Below are positions 8,123-16,007 of a DNA stretch of 49,984 nucleotides, one piece after another. Source of the stretch: a virus. Position 1 is the stretch's first letter; every line of letters begins with the position of its first letter. The position numbers were made by a program, and so were the translations under genes. The stretch covers positions 1-49,984 of IMG/VR virus record IMGVR_UViG_3300028610_000602, one strand, 5' to 3'. The notes under the pieces were generated by a model. That model was not told the origin of the DNA. It saw nothing but the letters and a program-made list of their open reading frames with translations, and did not search any database.

Positions 8123-8150
8123 TTGCAATCCGTCCCGTGCATGGTACAAT
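8123..8150 (+). promoter_or_regulatory. Sigma70-type promoter with extended -10, copy 1
   Basis: TTGCAA (8123-8128), 16-base spacer, TACAAT (8145-8150), with TGG just before the -10 giving an extended -10. The 21 bases up to and including the -35 (beginning GAGTTAAAATCC) are identical to those at 33.6 kb. It drives the block starting at 8198. Confidence 0.8.
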
Positions 8151-8197
8151 AGGATTAGACAACGGGGCGAGGGGGCAAACAAACGGGAGACGAAACC

Positions 8198-8530
8198 ATG
8201 ACCACTACTGCCACCCTAAAGGCCCTTCGTGAATTGGCCGCCACGCCCCGCCGACACGACGAGAACGCCTTGTCTGCCGACGAGAAACGAACCGCCGTCA
8301 TGGGCTACATGCACTACAACGGCGACGATCGCTGGCGACTGAAAGACAGCCAATGGAAGTTTTGCTATCTACAACACGCCGACGGCTTCGGCCAAATAAC
8401 CAAAGCCCAAGCGGTTGAGCAATGTTGGGATTGGTCGCACATTCGCGATTCGTCACCGGCCGCAATCGCCAGCATTTGGGAAACGATTTGCTTCTGGCAC
8501 AATCGCGGGCGATTAAAAGTTGCCCGGTAA
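8198..8530 (+). CDS. Hypothetical early protein
   Basis: 110 residues, first gene behind the repeated promoter and preceded by the recurring leader GGGAGACGAAACC. Hydrophilic, with a Trp-rich central part (DDRWRLKDSQWKFCYLQHA) and helical predicted structure. No family recognised. Its place immediately after a strong promoter and before a hairpin suggests high early expression, as with takeover or immune-evasion genes, but that is inference. Confidence 0.6.
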   Translation: MTTTATLKALRELAATPRRHDENALSADEKRTAVMGYMHYNGDDRWRLKDSQWKFCYLQHADGFGQITKAQAVEQCWDWSHIRDSSPAAIASIWETICFWHNRGRLKVAR

Positions 8531-8539
8531 CACACCAAG

Positions 8540-8564
8540 GCCGCTCGGCACTTGGCCGAGCGGC
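8540..8564 (+). terminator. Perfect 10-bp hairpin after the first early gene
   Basis: GCCGCTCGGC and GCCGAGCGGC flank a 5-base loop (ACTTG). There is no U-tract, so it may be a leaky terminator, a processing site or an mRNA 3' stabiliser separating the first gene from the rest. Confidence 0.5.
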
Positions 8565-8580
8565 TACTGGAAAGTGACCG

Positions 8581-8649
8581 ATGAGTGAAGTGATGAGTAC
8601 ATGCGATCTGAATTTCGCTGAGGCGGCGGACAAACTCATGGGAGACTGA
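8581..8649 (+). CDS. Possible 22-residue small ORF
   Basis: ATG at 8581 to TGA at 8649. Hydrophilic peptide beginning MSEVMSTCDLNF. The ribosome-binding site is weak. It sits between the hairpin and the leader of the next gene and could be spurious. Confidence 0.25.
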   Translation: MSEVMSTCDLNFAEAADKLMGD

Positions 8650-8680
8650 GGGGCTGATTCTTGCAATGGGAGACGAAGCT

Positions 8681-9136
8681 ATGTCTGCGACTATCTGGAA
8701 GTTTTCATTTCTAATCCAAAGCTCGCACGTGCAACTCTTGATGCCGAAAGATGCGGTCGTTGTTCACGTCGAATGTCAGCGTGACGTTAATTGCTTGTGG
8801 GCATTGGTGGACGCCAATAAGCCAAACGAGCATCGACATTTTCGCGTCTTCGGGACAGGCGGTGACATGGGCGACTTTACTGGCAATCACATTGGCAGTT
8901 GGCAGAGCGGCCCGTATGTGTGGCACATGTTCGAGGATGTCCATCCACCCGCGCCATGCACGACAATGCGAGGCCAGAAGTTCGAGCGAGCATGGGGCAC
9001 GTTCGTGGAGTCCAAAGGTATCGACAACGATGATTTGACGGACGACGAACTGGATGCGACGAAACGGGCGGCACGCAAGTTATTCGCGTCTGGTTATCTT
9101 GATGGCTATGCCGAGGGGTTGGCTGATGCAAAATAA
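8681..9136 (+). CDS. DUF7352-like hypothetical phage protein
   Basis: 151 residues. The recurring GGGAGACGAAGCT leader precedes the ATG at 8681. The N-terminal part (IWKFSF..LLMPKDAVVVHVE, LWALVDANKPNEHRHFRVFGTG) matches a family of short phage proteins annotated DUF7352. The C-terminal third is an acidic helical extension. Function unknown. Confidence 0.6.
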   Translation: MSATIWKFSFLIQSSHVQLLMPKDAVVVHVECQRDVNCLWALVDANKPNEHRHFRVFGTGGDMGDFTGNHIGSWQSGPYVWHMFEDVHPPAPCTTMRGQKFERAWGTFVESKGIDNDDLTDDELDATKRAARKLFASGYLDGYAEGLADAK

Positions 9137-9398
9137 GCTACCAATCCCCGGCAAGGTGACCTTTCTCGGCGGCGGGCCGATGATGGGCCAGACTATGGCG
9201 TACGATCACTTCCGCTTAGACACGACGATATCTGGTGTGTTGCTCGATGACTGGCTGTGGGAGCACGACTACCGCATCGAGCTTGAATCATTGGTGTTCA
9301 CCAGCGATGCCGACCTCAACATCACTGGGTGGAGAGCCAACTTTTACCACGTCGGCAAACGTCGCCCGTGGGTGCCGATGGAACCTTGCTACGAATAG
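9126..9398 (+). CDS. Hypothetical protein
   Basis: 90 residues; the ATG at 9126 overlaps the end of the previous gene and follows GAGGGG. Sequence is beta-strand-like (KVTFLGGGPMMG, IELESLVFTSDADL). Translationally coupled to the DUF7352-like gene. No family recognised. Confidence 0.55.
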   Translation: MQNKLPIPGKVTFLGGGPMMGQTMAYDHFRLDTTISGVLLDDWLWEHDYRIELESLVFTSDADLNITGWRANFYHVGKRRPWVPMEPCYE

Positions 9399-9413
9399 GA
9401 TTAGGAGACGAAG

Positions 9414-9683
9414 ATGGATGATACAAAATACCCGCCGCCCGGAACATTTTCGGGACGTCTGTTGCGCAAAATGGGCCAACAACCCCGGGTTACCGCTGAT
9501 ATTACATCGACCAGATGGTGTGGGTGGGATTCGTCCGATGCGAGAGAACTAGTCAATGCTGGCTTGGCCGATGTTATATCGATCCAATTGAATAATCACG
9601 GACAAGCATTGGCAGACGCACGAATGCGAAAGGAAAACGACCATGCACCGGATGGACGCACCACTAGCGAAGGCGACGCGTGA
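9414..9683 (+). CDS. Hypothetical protein
   Basis: 89 residues with the leader GGAGACGAAG before the ATG. Polar, with a central WCGWDSSDARELVNAG segment. Its end overlaps the start of the next HTH gene by 41 bases. No family recognised. Confidence 0.5.
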   Translation: MDDTKYPPPGTFSGRLLRKMGQQPRVTADITSTRWCGWDSSDARELVNAGLADVISIQLNNHGQALADARMRKENDHAPDGRTTSEGDA

Positions 9684-9954
9684 ACTGCGCAAGCGATTCG
9701 ACTACTCACAGAAAGACTTAGCCAGACGCCTGGGCATCGGTCACGCATACCTGTGCAACCTTGAGAAAGGCCGGCACACGTACTCCTCGATACACATCAT
9801 CCGGTCACTCAGTGCCATCTATGGCTTCGACGTCTACCTTTATGCGGCGGTGACGTTCGTGCCGTTGAACTGGTACGCGAAAGAGTTGCGGCCGCACATC
9901 TTGGAGATGCGAGCGGCGATGGAAGGGTTGATTCGTAAGCAACTTGGGGAATGA
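9643..9954 (+). CDS. XRE-family HTH regulator
   Basis: 103 residues. Residues 8-65 form a Cro/CI-type helix-turn-helix (RKRFDYSQKDLARRLGIGHA, YLCNLEKGRHTYSS). The C-terminal tail is amphipathic and could dimerise. AAGGA lies before the ATG. It is one of five HTH genes between 9.6 and 11.2 kb and probably acts as a phage transcriptional regulator; its operator is unknown. Confidence 0.75.
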   Translation: MHRMDAPLAKATRELRKRFDYSQKDLARRLGIGHAYLCNLEKGRHTYSSIHIIRSLSAIYGFDVYLYAAVTFVPLNWYAKELRPHILEMRAAMEGLIRKQLGE

Positions 9955-9970
9955 CGAAAGGAGAAACGTT

Positions 9971-10171
9971 ATGGCATCACCATTACTTGATGAGTGTTCG
10001 CTTTGGGATGACCTGCGGCTTAGTGACCATTACGCCATCACGGAAACGACTCTCAAAAAGGCCCGCGACACGGGAATGCTTCGCGCCGCTAAAGTTGGGC
10101 ATAGATACTACTATCGCGGCCCGTGGATTTTGACCTGGCTGGAAACCATTTCTTTTCAGAAGGCTAAATGA
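9971..10171 (+). CDS. Small MerR/excisionase-like HTH protein
   Basis: 66 residues; AAGGAGAAACGTT precedes the ATG. The fold pattern (YAITETTLKKARDTGMLRAAKVGHRYYYRGPWI) is that of helix-turn-helix type 17 or excisionase proteins: a short recognition helix followed by a beta wing. No integrase is seen nearby, so a regulatory role is as likely as excision. Confidence 0.6.
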   Translation: MASPLLDECSLWDDLRLSDHYAITETTLKKARDTGMLRAAKVGHRYYYRGPWILTWLETISFQKAK

Positions 10172-10467
10172 TGACTGACGTACCGTGCCGGAAGTCGTTT
10201 AATCTGGGATACAGTCGCGGATACAACAAGGGCGCCAAATGGCCCGATCACAGGCCGCCACGGCCCCCTGATGAACACGTAGCAAATCTCATGGACGCCG
10301 CGACCGACTTGCGTAATCGTGTCGATGGTTACCTGGCCACCATATCCGAAGACGATGAGTTGCAAGACGAACTCGGCATGGGCCTTGATGCCGTCGACAA
10401 TGCGATGGTGAGCATAGGAGCATGGCTAAAGCACGAAAGCACTGAATCGGAGACCACCGATGACTGA
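10168..10467 (+). CDS. Hypothetical protein
   Basis: 99 residues, starting in an ATGATGA overlap with the previous stop. Basic N-terminus with SRGYNKGAKW, acidic helical C-terminus. No family recognised; probably co-translated with its neighbours. Confidence 0.5.
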   Translation: MMTDVPCRKSFNLGYSRGYNKGAKWPDHRPPRPPDEHVANLMDAATDLRNRVDGYLATISEDDELQDELGMGLDAVDNAMVSIGAWLKHESTESETTDD

Positions 10468-10816
10468 GCGACCCCTCACCGAACGCCAGCAGCAAGTCCT
10501 AGACTACATCGCTTGTCACATTCACGATCGCGGCATCCCGCCGACGGTGCGTGAGATTGGTAAGCATTTCGGCATCACATCACCGAATGGCGTTGCCGGT
10601 CACCTTCAACGATTGGAGCGTAAAGGGTGCATCGAGCTTTTGCCGGATACGTCGCGTGGCATCCGGCTCTTGAACGTCATGGCTGAAAACGCACTGGACG
10701 ATCGGCAACGCGAACTTGTCGCTGCTGCCCGTCATTTGTTGGAGGATGACGTCGATGATTACATCTTCCATTTCAAGCGGTTAGAAGCGGCAGTTAAAGC
10801 GTACGCAAAGGAGTAG
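10460..10816 (+). CDS. LexA-like DNA-binding domain protein
   Basis: 118 residues. Residues 6-68 match the winged HTH of LexA (TERQQQVLDYIACHI, IPPTVREIGKHFGITSPN, GHLQRLERKGCIE). The C-terminal S24 autoprotease is absent and replaced by about 45 helical residues, so SOS-induced self-cleavage is not expected. Likely a phage repressor or anti-SOS regulator that competes for LexA-type operators (inference). Confidence 0.75.
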   Translation: MTERPLTERQQQVLDYIACHIHDRGIPPTVREIGKHFGITSPNGVAGHLQRLERKGCIELLPDTSRGIRLLNVMAENALDDRQRELVAAARHLLEDDVDDYIFHFKRLEAAVKAYAKE

Positions 10817-10818
10817 CA

Positions 10819-11175
10819 ATGTCAGACCACGAAACGTTCGGGCAAATGGTGAAGCGGCTCAGGTTGTCGCAAGAGATAACGCTGCGGTCATTTTGCCTGG
10901 AGCACAATTATGACCCAGCCAATCAAAGTACGCTTGAACGTGGCAAACGACTGCCGCCCGTCAGCGAATATGTCGTCTGCCGGTTGCTGGTGTGCCTTGG
11001 CGTCGAGCGTCAATCCGATGACTGGTACAATCTGTTTGATTTGGCGGCAGCAGAGAACGGGCGCATCCCAAGCGACCTTGCCGAAAACCCGGAATTCTTA
11101 CGCACGTTGCCCGAGTTATTTGCTAGAATGAGACGCGACTTAGGCCAACCAAAACGGGAGACGAGACATGCCTGA
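10819..11175 (+). CDS. XRE-family HTH regulator
   Basis: 118 residues. FGQMVKRLRLSQEITLRSFC and NQSTLERGKRLPP form an XRE HTH; the C-terminal DDWYNLFDLAAAENGRIPSDL is shared by a group of small regulators often paired with RelE/HigB-like toxins. No toxin gene lies next to it here. It overlaps the start of the exonuclease gene, so it may regulate that recombination module. Confidence 0.7.
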   Translation: MSDHETFGQMVKRLRLSQEITLRSFCLEHNYDPANQSTLERGKRLPPVSEYVVCRLLVCLGVERQSDDWYNLFDLAAAENGRIPSDLAENPEFLRTLPELFARMRRDLGQPKRETRHA

Positions 11176-12109
11176 AACCCCAGACAAATCCGTCTGCCAG
11201 CCAATCGCCGATCCAACTTACACAGGCGACTGGCTCGTGCAGCATTCAAAGCACATAGGCAGCAGCGATGCGGCTGCAATCTGCGGGATGTCGAATCGTC
11301 GCCAGCCGTACGATATCTGGTCAGAGAAAACAGGCCGCACCGACGGCGAAGAGCAAAACGACTACATGCGACGCGGCAAGGCATTCGAGCCGGTCATTGC
11401 GGACGAATACGCACTGACGGTTGACGATCGGCTGACCTACCCCTGCCCGATGTACGAGAGCCTACGCTGGCCTTTTTTGGCATCAACACCCGACGCAATG
11501 GTCACTCAGGCAAAGCGTGGCGTCGAGATTAAACTCGCCCACTGGACACAGGCGATGAAGCTCGGCGAAGAGGGCAGTGACCAGATATTCCCCGAATGGG
11601 TGATCCAGGTCCATCTACAAATGCTGGTGACCGGCTGTGAGACGACCGACGTCTACGTGTGCGTGTCCCCGCACGAGTACAGGCTATTCCGGGTCGAATT
11701 CAACCAGCGGCTCGCAGACGGGCTCCTGGGGCGTCTGACGGCGTTCTGGGAATTGGTGCAAACGGATATTCCGCCTGATATCGACTTTGGCCACGCCTCA
11801 GCGAAGGCCATCCTGGATCGTGTGGAAATCAAAGGCGAGTCGATCCAACTTTGCTCGGACGATTTGGTCGGATCGGTCGCGACTTACAAAGAGTACGGCA
11901 AGCGGATCACAAAGCTGACCAAGGCCCGTGAGATTCACCGCCTACGGCTCATTGCCGCAATGGGCACGGCCGAGACGTGCGAACTGCTGGCAGCCGACGG
12001 TAAGCCGATGCACGTGTTGAAGCGGAGTCAGATAGAGGCGTCAAAGGTCGCGTACGATCGCAAGGCGCACAAGAAGTTGTCGATATCAAAGCCGAAAGGG
12101 AAACGATGA
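11168..12109 (+). CDS. YqaJ-type viral exonuclease
   Basis: 313 residues. Lambda-exonuclease-like PD-(D/E)XK core: D109 in STPDAMV, E120 and K122 in VEIKLA, and PEWVIQVHLQMLVTGC, which matches the YqaJ motif. It would resect double-stranded ends to give 3' overhangs for the RecT annealase encoded 1.6 kb downstream. The GGGAGACGAGAC leader precedes the ATG, and an extended -10-like TGCTAGAAT lies at 11121-11129 inside the upstream gene. Confidence 0.85.
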   Translation: MPETPDKSVCQPIADPTYTGDWLVQHSKHIGSSDAAAICGMSNRRQPYDIWSEKTGRTDGEEQNDYMRRGKAFEPVIADEYALTVDDRLTYPCPMYESLRWPFLASTPDAMVTQAKRGVEIKLAHWTQAMKLGEEGSDQIFPEWVIQVHLQMLVTGCETTDVYVCVSPHEYRLFRVEFNQRLADGLLGRLTAFWELVQTDIPPDIDFGHASAKAILDRVEIKGESIQLCSDDLVGSVATYKEYGKRITKLTKAREIHRLRLIAAMGTAETCELLAADGKPMHVLKRSQIEASKVAYDRKAHKKLSISKPKGKR

Positions 12110-12603
12110 ACGAACAAGCCAAACAAGAAGATGATCGCTCCGAGTGCCGAATCGAACTTGATGCCGACGAGACAGAAATTATTGGCCCAATGATAAGTCA
12201 CATTGATGATTATTTTAGGGAGGGAGATATAACTATGGAGATCGAAGTCATCGGTGGAAAAGGTGGTCAAGTAGATGGTAGTCTCCATCTTGTAATCACG
12301 GGTCCAGAACGTGGTCCAGCGTGTAGTCGAGGGTACGCATTTTATTTCGGCTGGACAGCAGGCAAACGCCGCATTGAAAACGGAGGGACGTCACGGATGG
12401 CGGAAGCCATGACCAAGCTAACCTACACAACCGAACTGCCGACCGATCTGGGGTGGTTTCTGTATTTTGATGGCAAATTCATGTTGTGTGAAGTTGTTGA
12501 CGTGTGTGGGGCGTTGTTTGCCTGGGAGCGTTACGCCCCATTTGGGCGTGACCTGGAAACAATGGCCGGCAAATGGGCCGGCCCGCTGGAGGAGCCTGAG
12601 TGA
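12106..12603 (+). CDS. Hypothetical protein
   Basis: 165 residues; ATGA overlap with the exonuclease stop. Acidic N-terminus and a beta-rich middle (GRDLETMAGKW near the end). No motif recognised. It is embedded between the exonuclease and RecT genes and may be part of that module. Confidence 0.5.
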   Translation: MNEQAKQEDDRSECRIELDADETEIIGPMISHIDDYFREGDITMEIEVIGGKGGQVDGSLHLVITGPERGPACSRGYAFYFGWTAGKRRIENGGTSRMAEAMTKLTYTTELPTDLGWFLYFDGKFMLCEVVDVCGALFAWERYAPFGRDLETMAGKWAGPLEEPE

Positions 12604-12914
12604 TGGAATTCAACGATAACGTCGCAGAGCTAATCGTAATACCGGATGAAAAATACGGGCGACCGGCAGCATGGACAAAAAACTTCGCCGCTCATGTTGC
12701 CCACGCTGCGGAGAGACGCACCGGTTTCATCCAGTGTCCGACGCCGCTGTGTCAAGAAGTTTGTGCCCGAGTCGACGAATTAGAAACAGCACTGCGCATG
12801 ATTGTGCATCGCCTGGAGACGCACGGGGGACACAATATCCCGGACTACGGCGGGGCGTATCGTGTGGCGTATGAAGCAGTGATGCCAGACGAAAGCGAGA
12901 ATGACGATGAGTGA
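12603..12914 (+). CDS. Hypothetical protein
   Basis: 103 residues; the ATG at 12603 overlaps the previous TGA. Contains a helical segment ELETALRMIVHRLETHGGHN. No family recognised. The minus-strand frames here are shadows. Confidence 0.5.
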   Translation: MEFNDNVAELIVIPDEKYGRPAAWTKNFAAHVAHAAERRTGFIQCPTPLCQEVCARVDELETALRMIVHRLETHGGHNIPDYGGAYRVAYEAVMPDESENDDE

Positions 12915-13464
12915 CGACCAAGCGAAGATGCACAACCACGCAAACGAGTGGCGGAACGCGGCGGAGCGATTGCAGAAACGCATTGCCGAACTGGAATCAG
13001 ACCAACGTGAGTTCGCGAAATACGAACACCGCGTCGCCGAACTGGAAGCGGAAGTCGAGCGGCTGAAAGAAGATTGCAAGATGCAGGTCGAACTGATCGA
13101 GGCCGTGGAATTCTTTGATGGGCCAGATGCCGAGCGCAAACGATGCGGCCAACAACTGGCGGCAATCGGCGAAGAGTTTGTCGAAGGTATGGCGGAAGTT
13201 GAGGACGAGATCGGCAACGCATTCGCGGAAGTCCGCGAAGCGTCTCGTCGGGCAAATACTAAGCCCGTCACGCAAAAGCCCAGCTTGCAGGCCGTGTTTG
13301 ATGCGGTGGTGCGGTATCGGGCGAACGGCGGTAGCGAAGGCCTGAATGATGTCCTCGAAAGTGCGACATGGCCCATGATTGTATCAAAAGTAGGCTTTGT
13401 CGCCGTCGCAGGTAGGCACAATCTAAAACCGGACGTCATCGACGCCGTGGAATGGGTGACATGA
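12901..13464 (+). CDS. Coiled-coil protein
   Basis: 187 residues. Residues 20-55 form a strong coiled coil (heptads of ERLQKRIAELESDQ and HRVAELEAEVERLKED). The C-terminal part is globular, SLQAVFDAVVRYRANGG. Unknown role; it lies between the YqaJ and RecT genes. Confidence 0.5.
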   Translation: MTMSDDQAKMHNHANEWRNAAERLQKRIAELESDQREFAKYEHRVAELEAEVERLKEDCKMQVELIEAVEFFDGPDAERKRCGQQLAAIGEEFVEGMAEVEDEIGNAFAEVREASRRANTKPVTQKPSLQAVFDAVVRYRANGGSEGLNDVLESATWPMIVSKVGFVAVAGRHNLKPDVIDAVEWVT

Positions 13465-13670
13465 CAGCGACTCAAATATGCGTGACCAGCGTAGTCGCGC
13501 TTACGTCGGTAGCACTCGGCTGGTGTATAGGCTGGGCAATGCGATCGAGAAAAGCCAAACGCGAAGAATGGACGTACGAGCCCGTCTTTGGGGATTGGTC
13601 GCCTGAGTCTATCGCCAAGCGGAAGGCGCTTTATGACGCGTGGTTTAAGCCGGATATGCGTAGTGATTAG
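13461..13670 (+). CDS. Small single-pass membrane protein
   Basis: 69 residues; the ATG overlaps the previous stop. A transmembrane helix (CVTSVVALTSVALGWCIGW) is followed by a basic and then acidic cytoplasmic tail. Function unknown. Confidence 0.5.
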   Translation: MTATQICVTSVVALTSVALGWCIGWAMRSRKAKREEWTYEPVFGDWSPESIAKRKALYDAWFKPDMRSD

Positions 13671-13749
13671 CCTAGACCGCTGCCCAGCAGACACGCTAAA
13701 ATACAACCGCGATTAGGGGCATCTTCAAGTAGCCAAAGGAGACAGGACA

Positions 13750-14640
13750 ATGCCACGCGATCGACAGATTGCAAACGTCGGGCAGTTTCGGGAGACGATG
13801 GGGGTCATCTTCAAATCACCAACCATCCAAGATCGGTTGGCGGCGGTTGGCGCCGAGCCCGCTTTGTGGCGTGCGTTCGTGATGAACGCCATTGAGCGAT
13901 CACCAGAGTTGGCCAGTTGCACACCACGATCGATCGGCTTGGCAGTGATGCAAGCGGCTTCGATGAAGCTGGAGCCCAATGGCCGCGACTTCGCCTTGGT
14001 GCCATTCGGCAACACCTGTACGCTCATCATCCAGTATCAGGGCATGATCGCTTTGGCGTATCGCTCCGGCCTTGTCGCCAAGATTGAGGCCGAAGTTGTC
14101 TACGAACACGACGAGTTCAACTACTCGAAAGGCACGGGATCGAATGAGTACATCGCGCACAAGGCGACACTAGAAGATGACCCCGGCGCATTGGTGTGCG
14201 TCTGGGCAAAGGCTATTTTGAGAACCGGCGGCGAGGTGTTCGTTGTCGTGCCCAAACGCGAAATAATGAAACGTAAAGCGATGTCTCGTGGATCGGATAA
14301 GCCGTCATCACCTTGGGTAAAGTGGGAGCCGGAGATGTGGCAAGCAAAGGCAATCCGCATCCTCGCCGACTTCTTACCGCAGTCGCCCGAAATGACGAAC
14401 GTGCTTGGCTTTGAGAGTGCGACAGAGGCCGGCATCGCTCCCGAGTTGCCACTACTGACGATCGAAGGTGCCGACGATCCTTTTGACGTCGACGTCGCCA
14501 CACGTGAAATCGAAGGCCAGAGCCAGACGGATGCCGTGGCCGATGCACTCACTGTCCCGGCAACGCAATCGCCCGAGAATGCTCGTGCGCCCGAACGTTG
14601 CCAAGCGACGGGCGAATTGTTGCCACCTGATTTGGAATAG
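13750..14640 (+). CDS. recT: RecT single-strand annealing protein
   Basis: 296 residues. RecT/Redbeta family core: SIGLAVMQAASMKLEPNG, ALVPFGNTCTLIIQYQGMI, ALAYRSGLVAKIEAEVVYE, ALVCVWAKAIL and SPWVKWEPEMWQAKAIRILADFLP. It binds resected DNA and anneals homologous strands, working with the YqaJ exonuclease. AAAGGAGACAGGACA lies before the ATG. The C-terminal 60 residues are acidic and low-complexity, as usual. Confidence 0.9.
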   Translation: MPRDRQIANVGQFRETMGVIFKSPTIQDRLAAVGAEPALWRAFVMNAIERSPELASCTPRSIGLAVMQAASMKLEPNGRDFALVPFGNTCTLIIQYQGMIALAYRSGLVAKIEAEVVYEHDEFNYSKGTGSNEYIAHKATLEDDPGALVCVWAKAILRTGGEVFVVVPKREIMKRKAMSRGSDKPSSPWVKWEPEMWQAKAIRILADFLPQSPEMTNVLGFESATEAGIAPELPLLTIEGADDPFDVDVATREIEGQSQTDAVADALTVPATQSPENARAPERCQATGELLPPDLE

Positions 14641-14643
14641 AAT
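14617..14643 (+). promoter_or_regulatory. Possible promoter for csrA
   Basis: TTGTTG and TAGAAT separated by 15 bases, at the very end of recT. Suboptimal spacing, so only tentative. Confidence 0.25.
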
Positions 14644-14654
14644 GGCATAGTCAA

Positions 14655-14680
14655 ACGGATTTACTCAAACCGAAAGGATT
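14655..14680 (+). promoter_or_regulatory. csrA leader with two GGAT motifs
   Basis: The 5' leader contains ACGGAT (14655-14660) and AAAGGATT overlapping the Shine-Dalgarno (14673-14680). CsrA binds A(N)GGA motifs, and cellular csrA genes are often autoregulated through such sites. Autoregulation is inferred here. Confidence 0.45.
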
Positions 14681-14685
14681 CACCC

Positions 14686-15045
14686 ATGCTGATTCTCTCA
14701 CGCAAGAAAAGTGAAACGATTGAAATCAATGGCGGCTTCGCTAAGGGCGGCATCACGATCATGGTCTTCTCGATTCGCGGCGATAAGGTGCGGATTGGTA
14801 TCGACGCTCCACCGGATGTACCTATCAATCGCGGCGACATTCAGAAGTTGATTGATGCCAAGTCTGAGCCTGTCGAAGTAGACGAAGCTGCAACTGCCAA
14901 GTACAGGGTGTTTTGCCCTCATTGTTACGCTCCGTACGCAGTGCGAGAGCGGCGGATAAACGGTAACGACACCTGTGGGAACGGGCATGTATACCCGAGC
15001 ATCGACGCGGTTATGCTGACTACAAGTGATTCGGCCACCGCATGA
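14686..15045 (+). CDS. csrA: CsrA-like RNA-binding translational regulator with C-terminal zinc ribbon
   Basis: 119 residues. Residues 1-62 match CsrA (MLILSRKKSETIEING, RGDKVRIGIDAPPDVPINR), including the RNA-binding N-terminal strand and the basic C-terminal part of the core. Normal CsrA ends near residue 61. Here residues about 74-105 add a zinc ribbon with CPHCYAPY and DTCGNGH. CsrA dimers bind GGA motifs in mRNA leaders and block or activate translation. A phage copy could shift host translation or time phage genes. The added ribbon may change partner or RNA choice. It lies downstream of recT with its own leader. Confidence 0.88.
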   Translation: MLILSRKKSETIEINGGFAKGGITIMVFSIRGDKVRIGIDAPPDVPINRGDIQKLIDAKSEPVEVDEAATAKYRVFCPHCYAPYAVRERRINGNDTCGNGHVYPSIDAVMLTTSDSATA

Positions 15046-15089
15046 ACGAACGGGGTATCTATTATTTGTCACGAGACCAAGGAGAACCC

Positions 15090-15446
15090 ATGATTGGACC
15101 AACCGTAGGGCGTATTGTTTGGTATTGGCCAAGCAAAGGAGATCATCCAGAGCCGAGCACCGGTCCGCTCGCAGCAATCGTTACGCATGTATACAACTCA
15201 CGCCGCGTCAACTTGCGAGTATTCGACAGTGAAGGTGAAGCACATGCCCTGACGGACATCCTGTTATTGCAGCCCGAAGATGATAGGCCCGACGAATCAC
15301 GTTGGTGCGAGTGGATGCCCTACCAAAAGGGCCAAGCGGCAAAGACTGAGGCACTTGAAGCGGATGTCGCTCGCCGGACAGCGCCACCCTCAGATGAGCC
15401 TGATAGAAAACCGCAAGCCGATCCGGTGCCACCCGCGACCCCCTAA
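15090..15446 (+). CDS. Hypothetical phage protein
   Basis: 118 residues from the ATG at 15090, which has AAGGAG with good spacing; an in-frame ATG at 15042 overlapping the csrA stop is the alternative. The core (IGPTVGRIVWYWPSKGD, GPLAAIVTHVYNSRRVNLRVFD) is a small beta-barrel pattern common in phage hypotheticals. Pro-rich disordered C-terminus. Confidence 0.55.
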   Translation: MIGPTVGRIVWYWPSKGDHPEPSTGPLAAIVTHVYNSRRVNLRVFDSEGEAHALTDILLLQPEDDRPDESRWCEWMPYQKGQAAKTEALEADVARRTAPPSDEPDRKPQADPVPPATP

Positions 15447-15685
15447 TGAACGAACAAGACCGCGCAGCGATTGATGAATGCGAGGTGATACTGCGACGGC
15501 TCCAGCGGTCGGGGCCGTTGCAGTTTTCTATCGACGTAGTTTCAAAAGGTGGCACTCTGCCGGAGCCGCGATTCAGGGTCATCAACACTGGTGACCTCGA
15601 TATGATGATGCCACCGACGACTGCTGAATCAAGCACGCTCGCCGATGTGATGGATGAAGCGTTTCTCTTGTGGGCGGCTGACTGA
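15446..15685 (+). CDS. Hypothetical protein
   Basis: 79 residues, starting in TAATG with the previous stop. Shares the segment RRLQRSGPL with the protein at 30136, also visible at DNA level, so the two may be distant paralogues. Acidic C-terminal helix. Function unknown. Confidence 0.5.
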   Translation: MNEQDRAAIDECEVILRRLQRSGPLQFSIDVVSKGGTLPEPRFRVINTGDLDMMMPPTTAESSTLADVMDEAFLLWAAD

Positions 15686-15695
15686 AGGATCGACC

Positions 15696-15986
15696 ATGCC
15701 AGACGAACGTATCCGCCGTGTCCATGAGGCACGCAAGCTCGGCCTTAGTCACCGACAGATTGCCGAAGCAACCGACCTAAGCCGTACGGTCGTCGGTCGC
15801 ATTCTGCGCGGGGAAATAGTCGACGCCGAGCTACCAGCGATAATCGATGTGGAGCCAGAGTATCGCAAAAAGGCGTTTCGCTGTTCTGGTTGCGGCAATT
15901 TAGTTCATTTCCGCCCGTGCGTAATCTGTCGCACACGACGGGCAATCGAAGCCAAGCGGTCCACAAATTGCGTTGTCGCTGATTGA
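15696..15986 (+). CDS. HTH plus zinc-ribbon protein
   Basis: 96 residues from the ATG at 15696 (AAGGAT upstream). Residues 5-40 are an HTH similar to Hin/resolvase recognition domains (LGLSHRQIAEATDLSRTVVG). Residues about 60-83 hold CSGC and CVIC, a zinc ribbon. Likely DNA-binding. Confidence 0.65.
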   Translation: MPDERIRRVHEARKLGLSHRQIAEATDLSRTVVGRILRGEIVDAELPAIIDVEPEYRKKAFRCSGCGNLVHFRPCVICRTRRAIEAKRSTNCVVAD

Positions 15987-16007
15987 AGTCAGTGATATAA
16001 CGCGCCC

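Noticed and set aside
7450-8142. 230-residue open frame on the minus strand
   Set aside because: Shadow of the plus-strand gene at 7015 in GC-rich codons; sequence is Arg/Ala-rich without motifs.
12780-13706. 308-residue open frame on the minus strand
   Set aside because: It runs opposite three well-supported plus-strand genes, has a low-complexity Ser/Arg-rich sequence and no domain or ribosome-binding support. It lacks the family motifs that make the antisense frame at 1570-2253 convincing.
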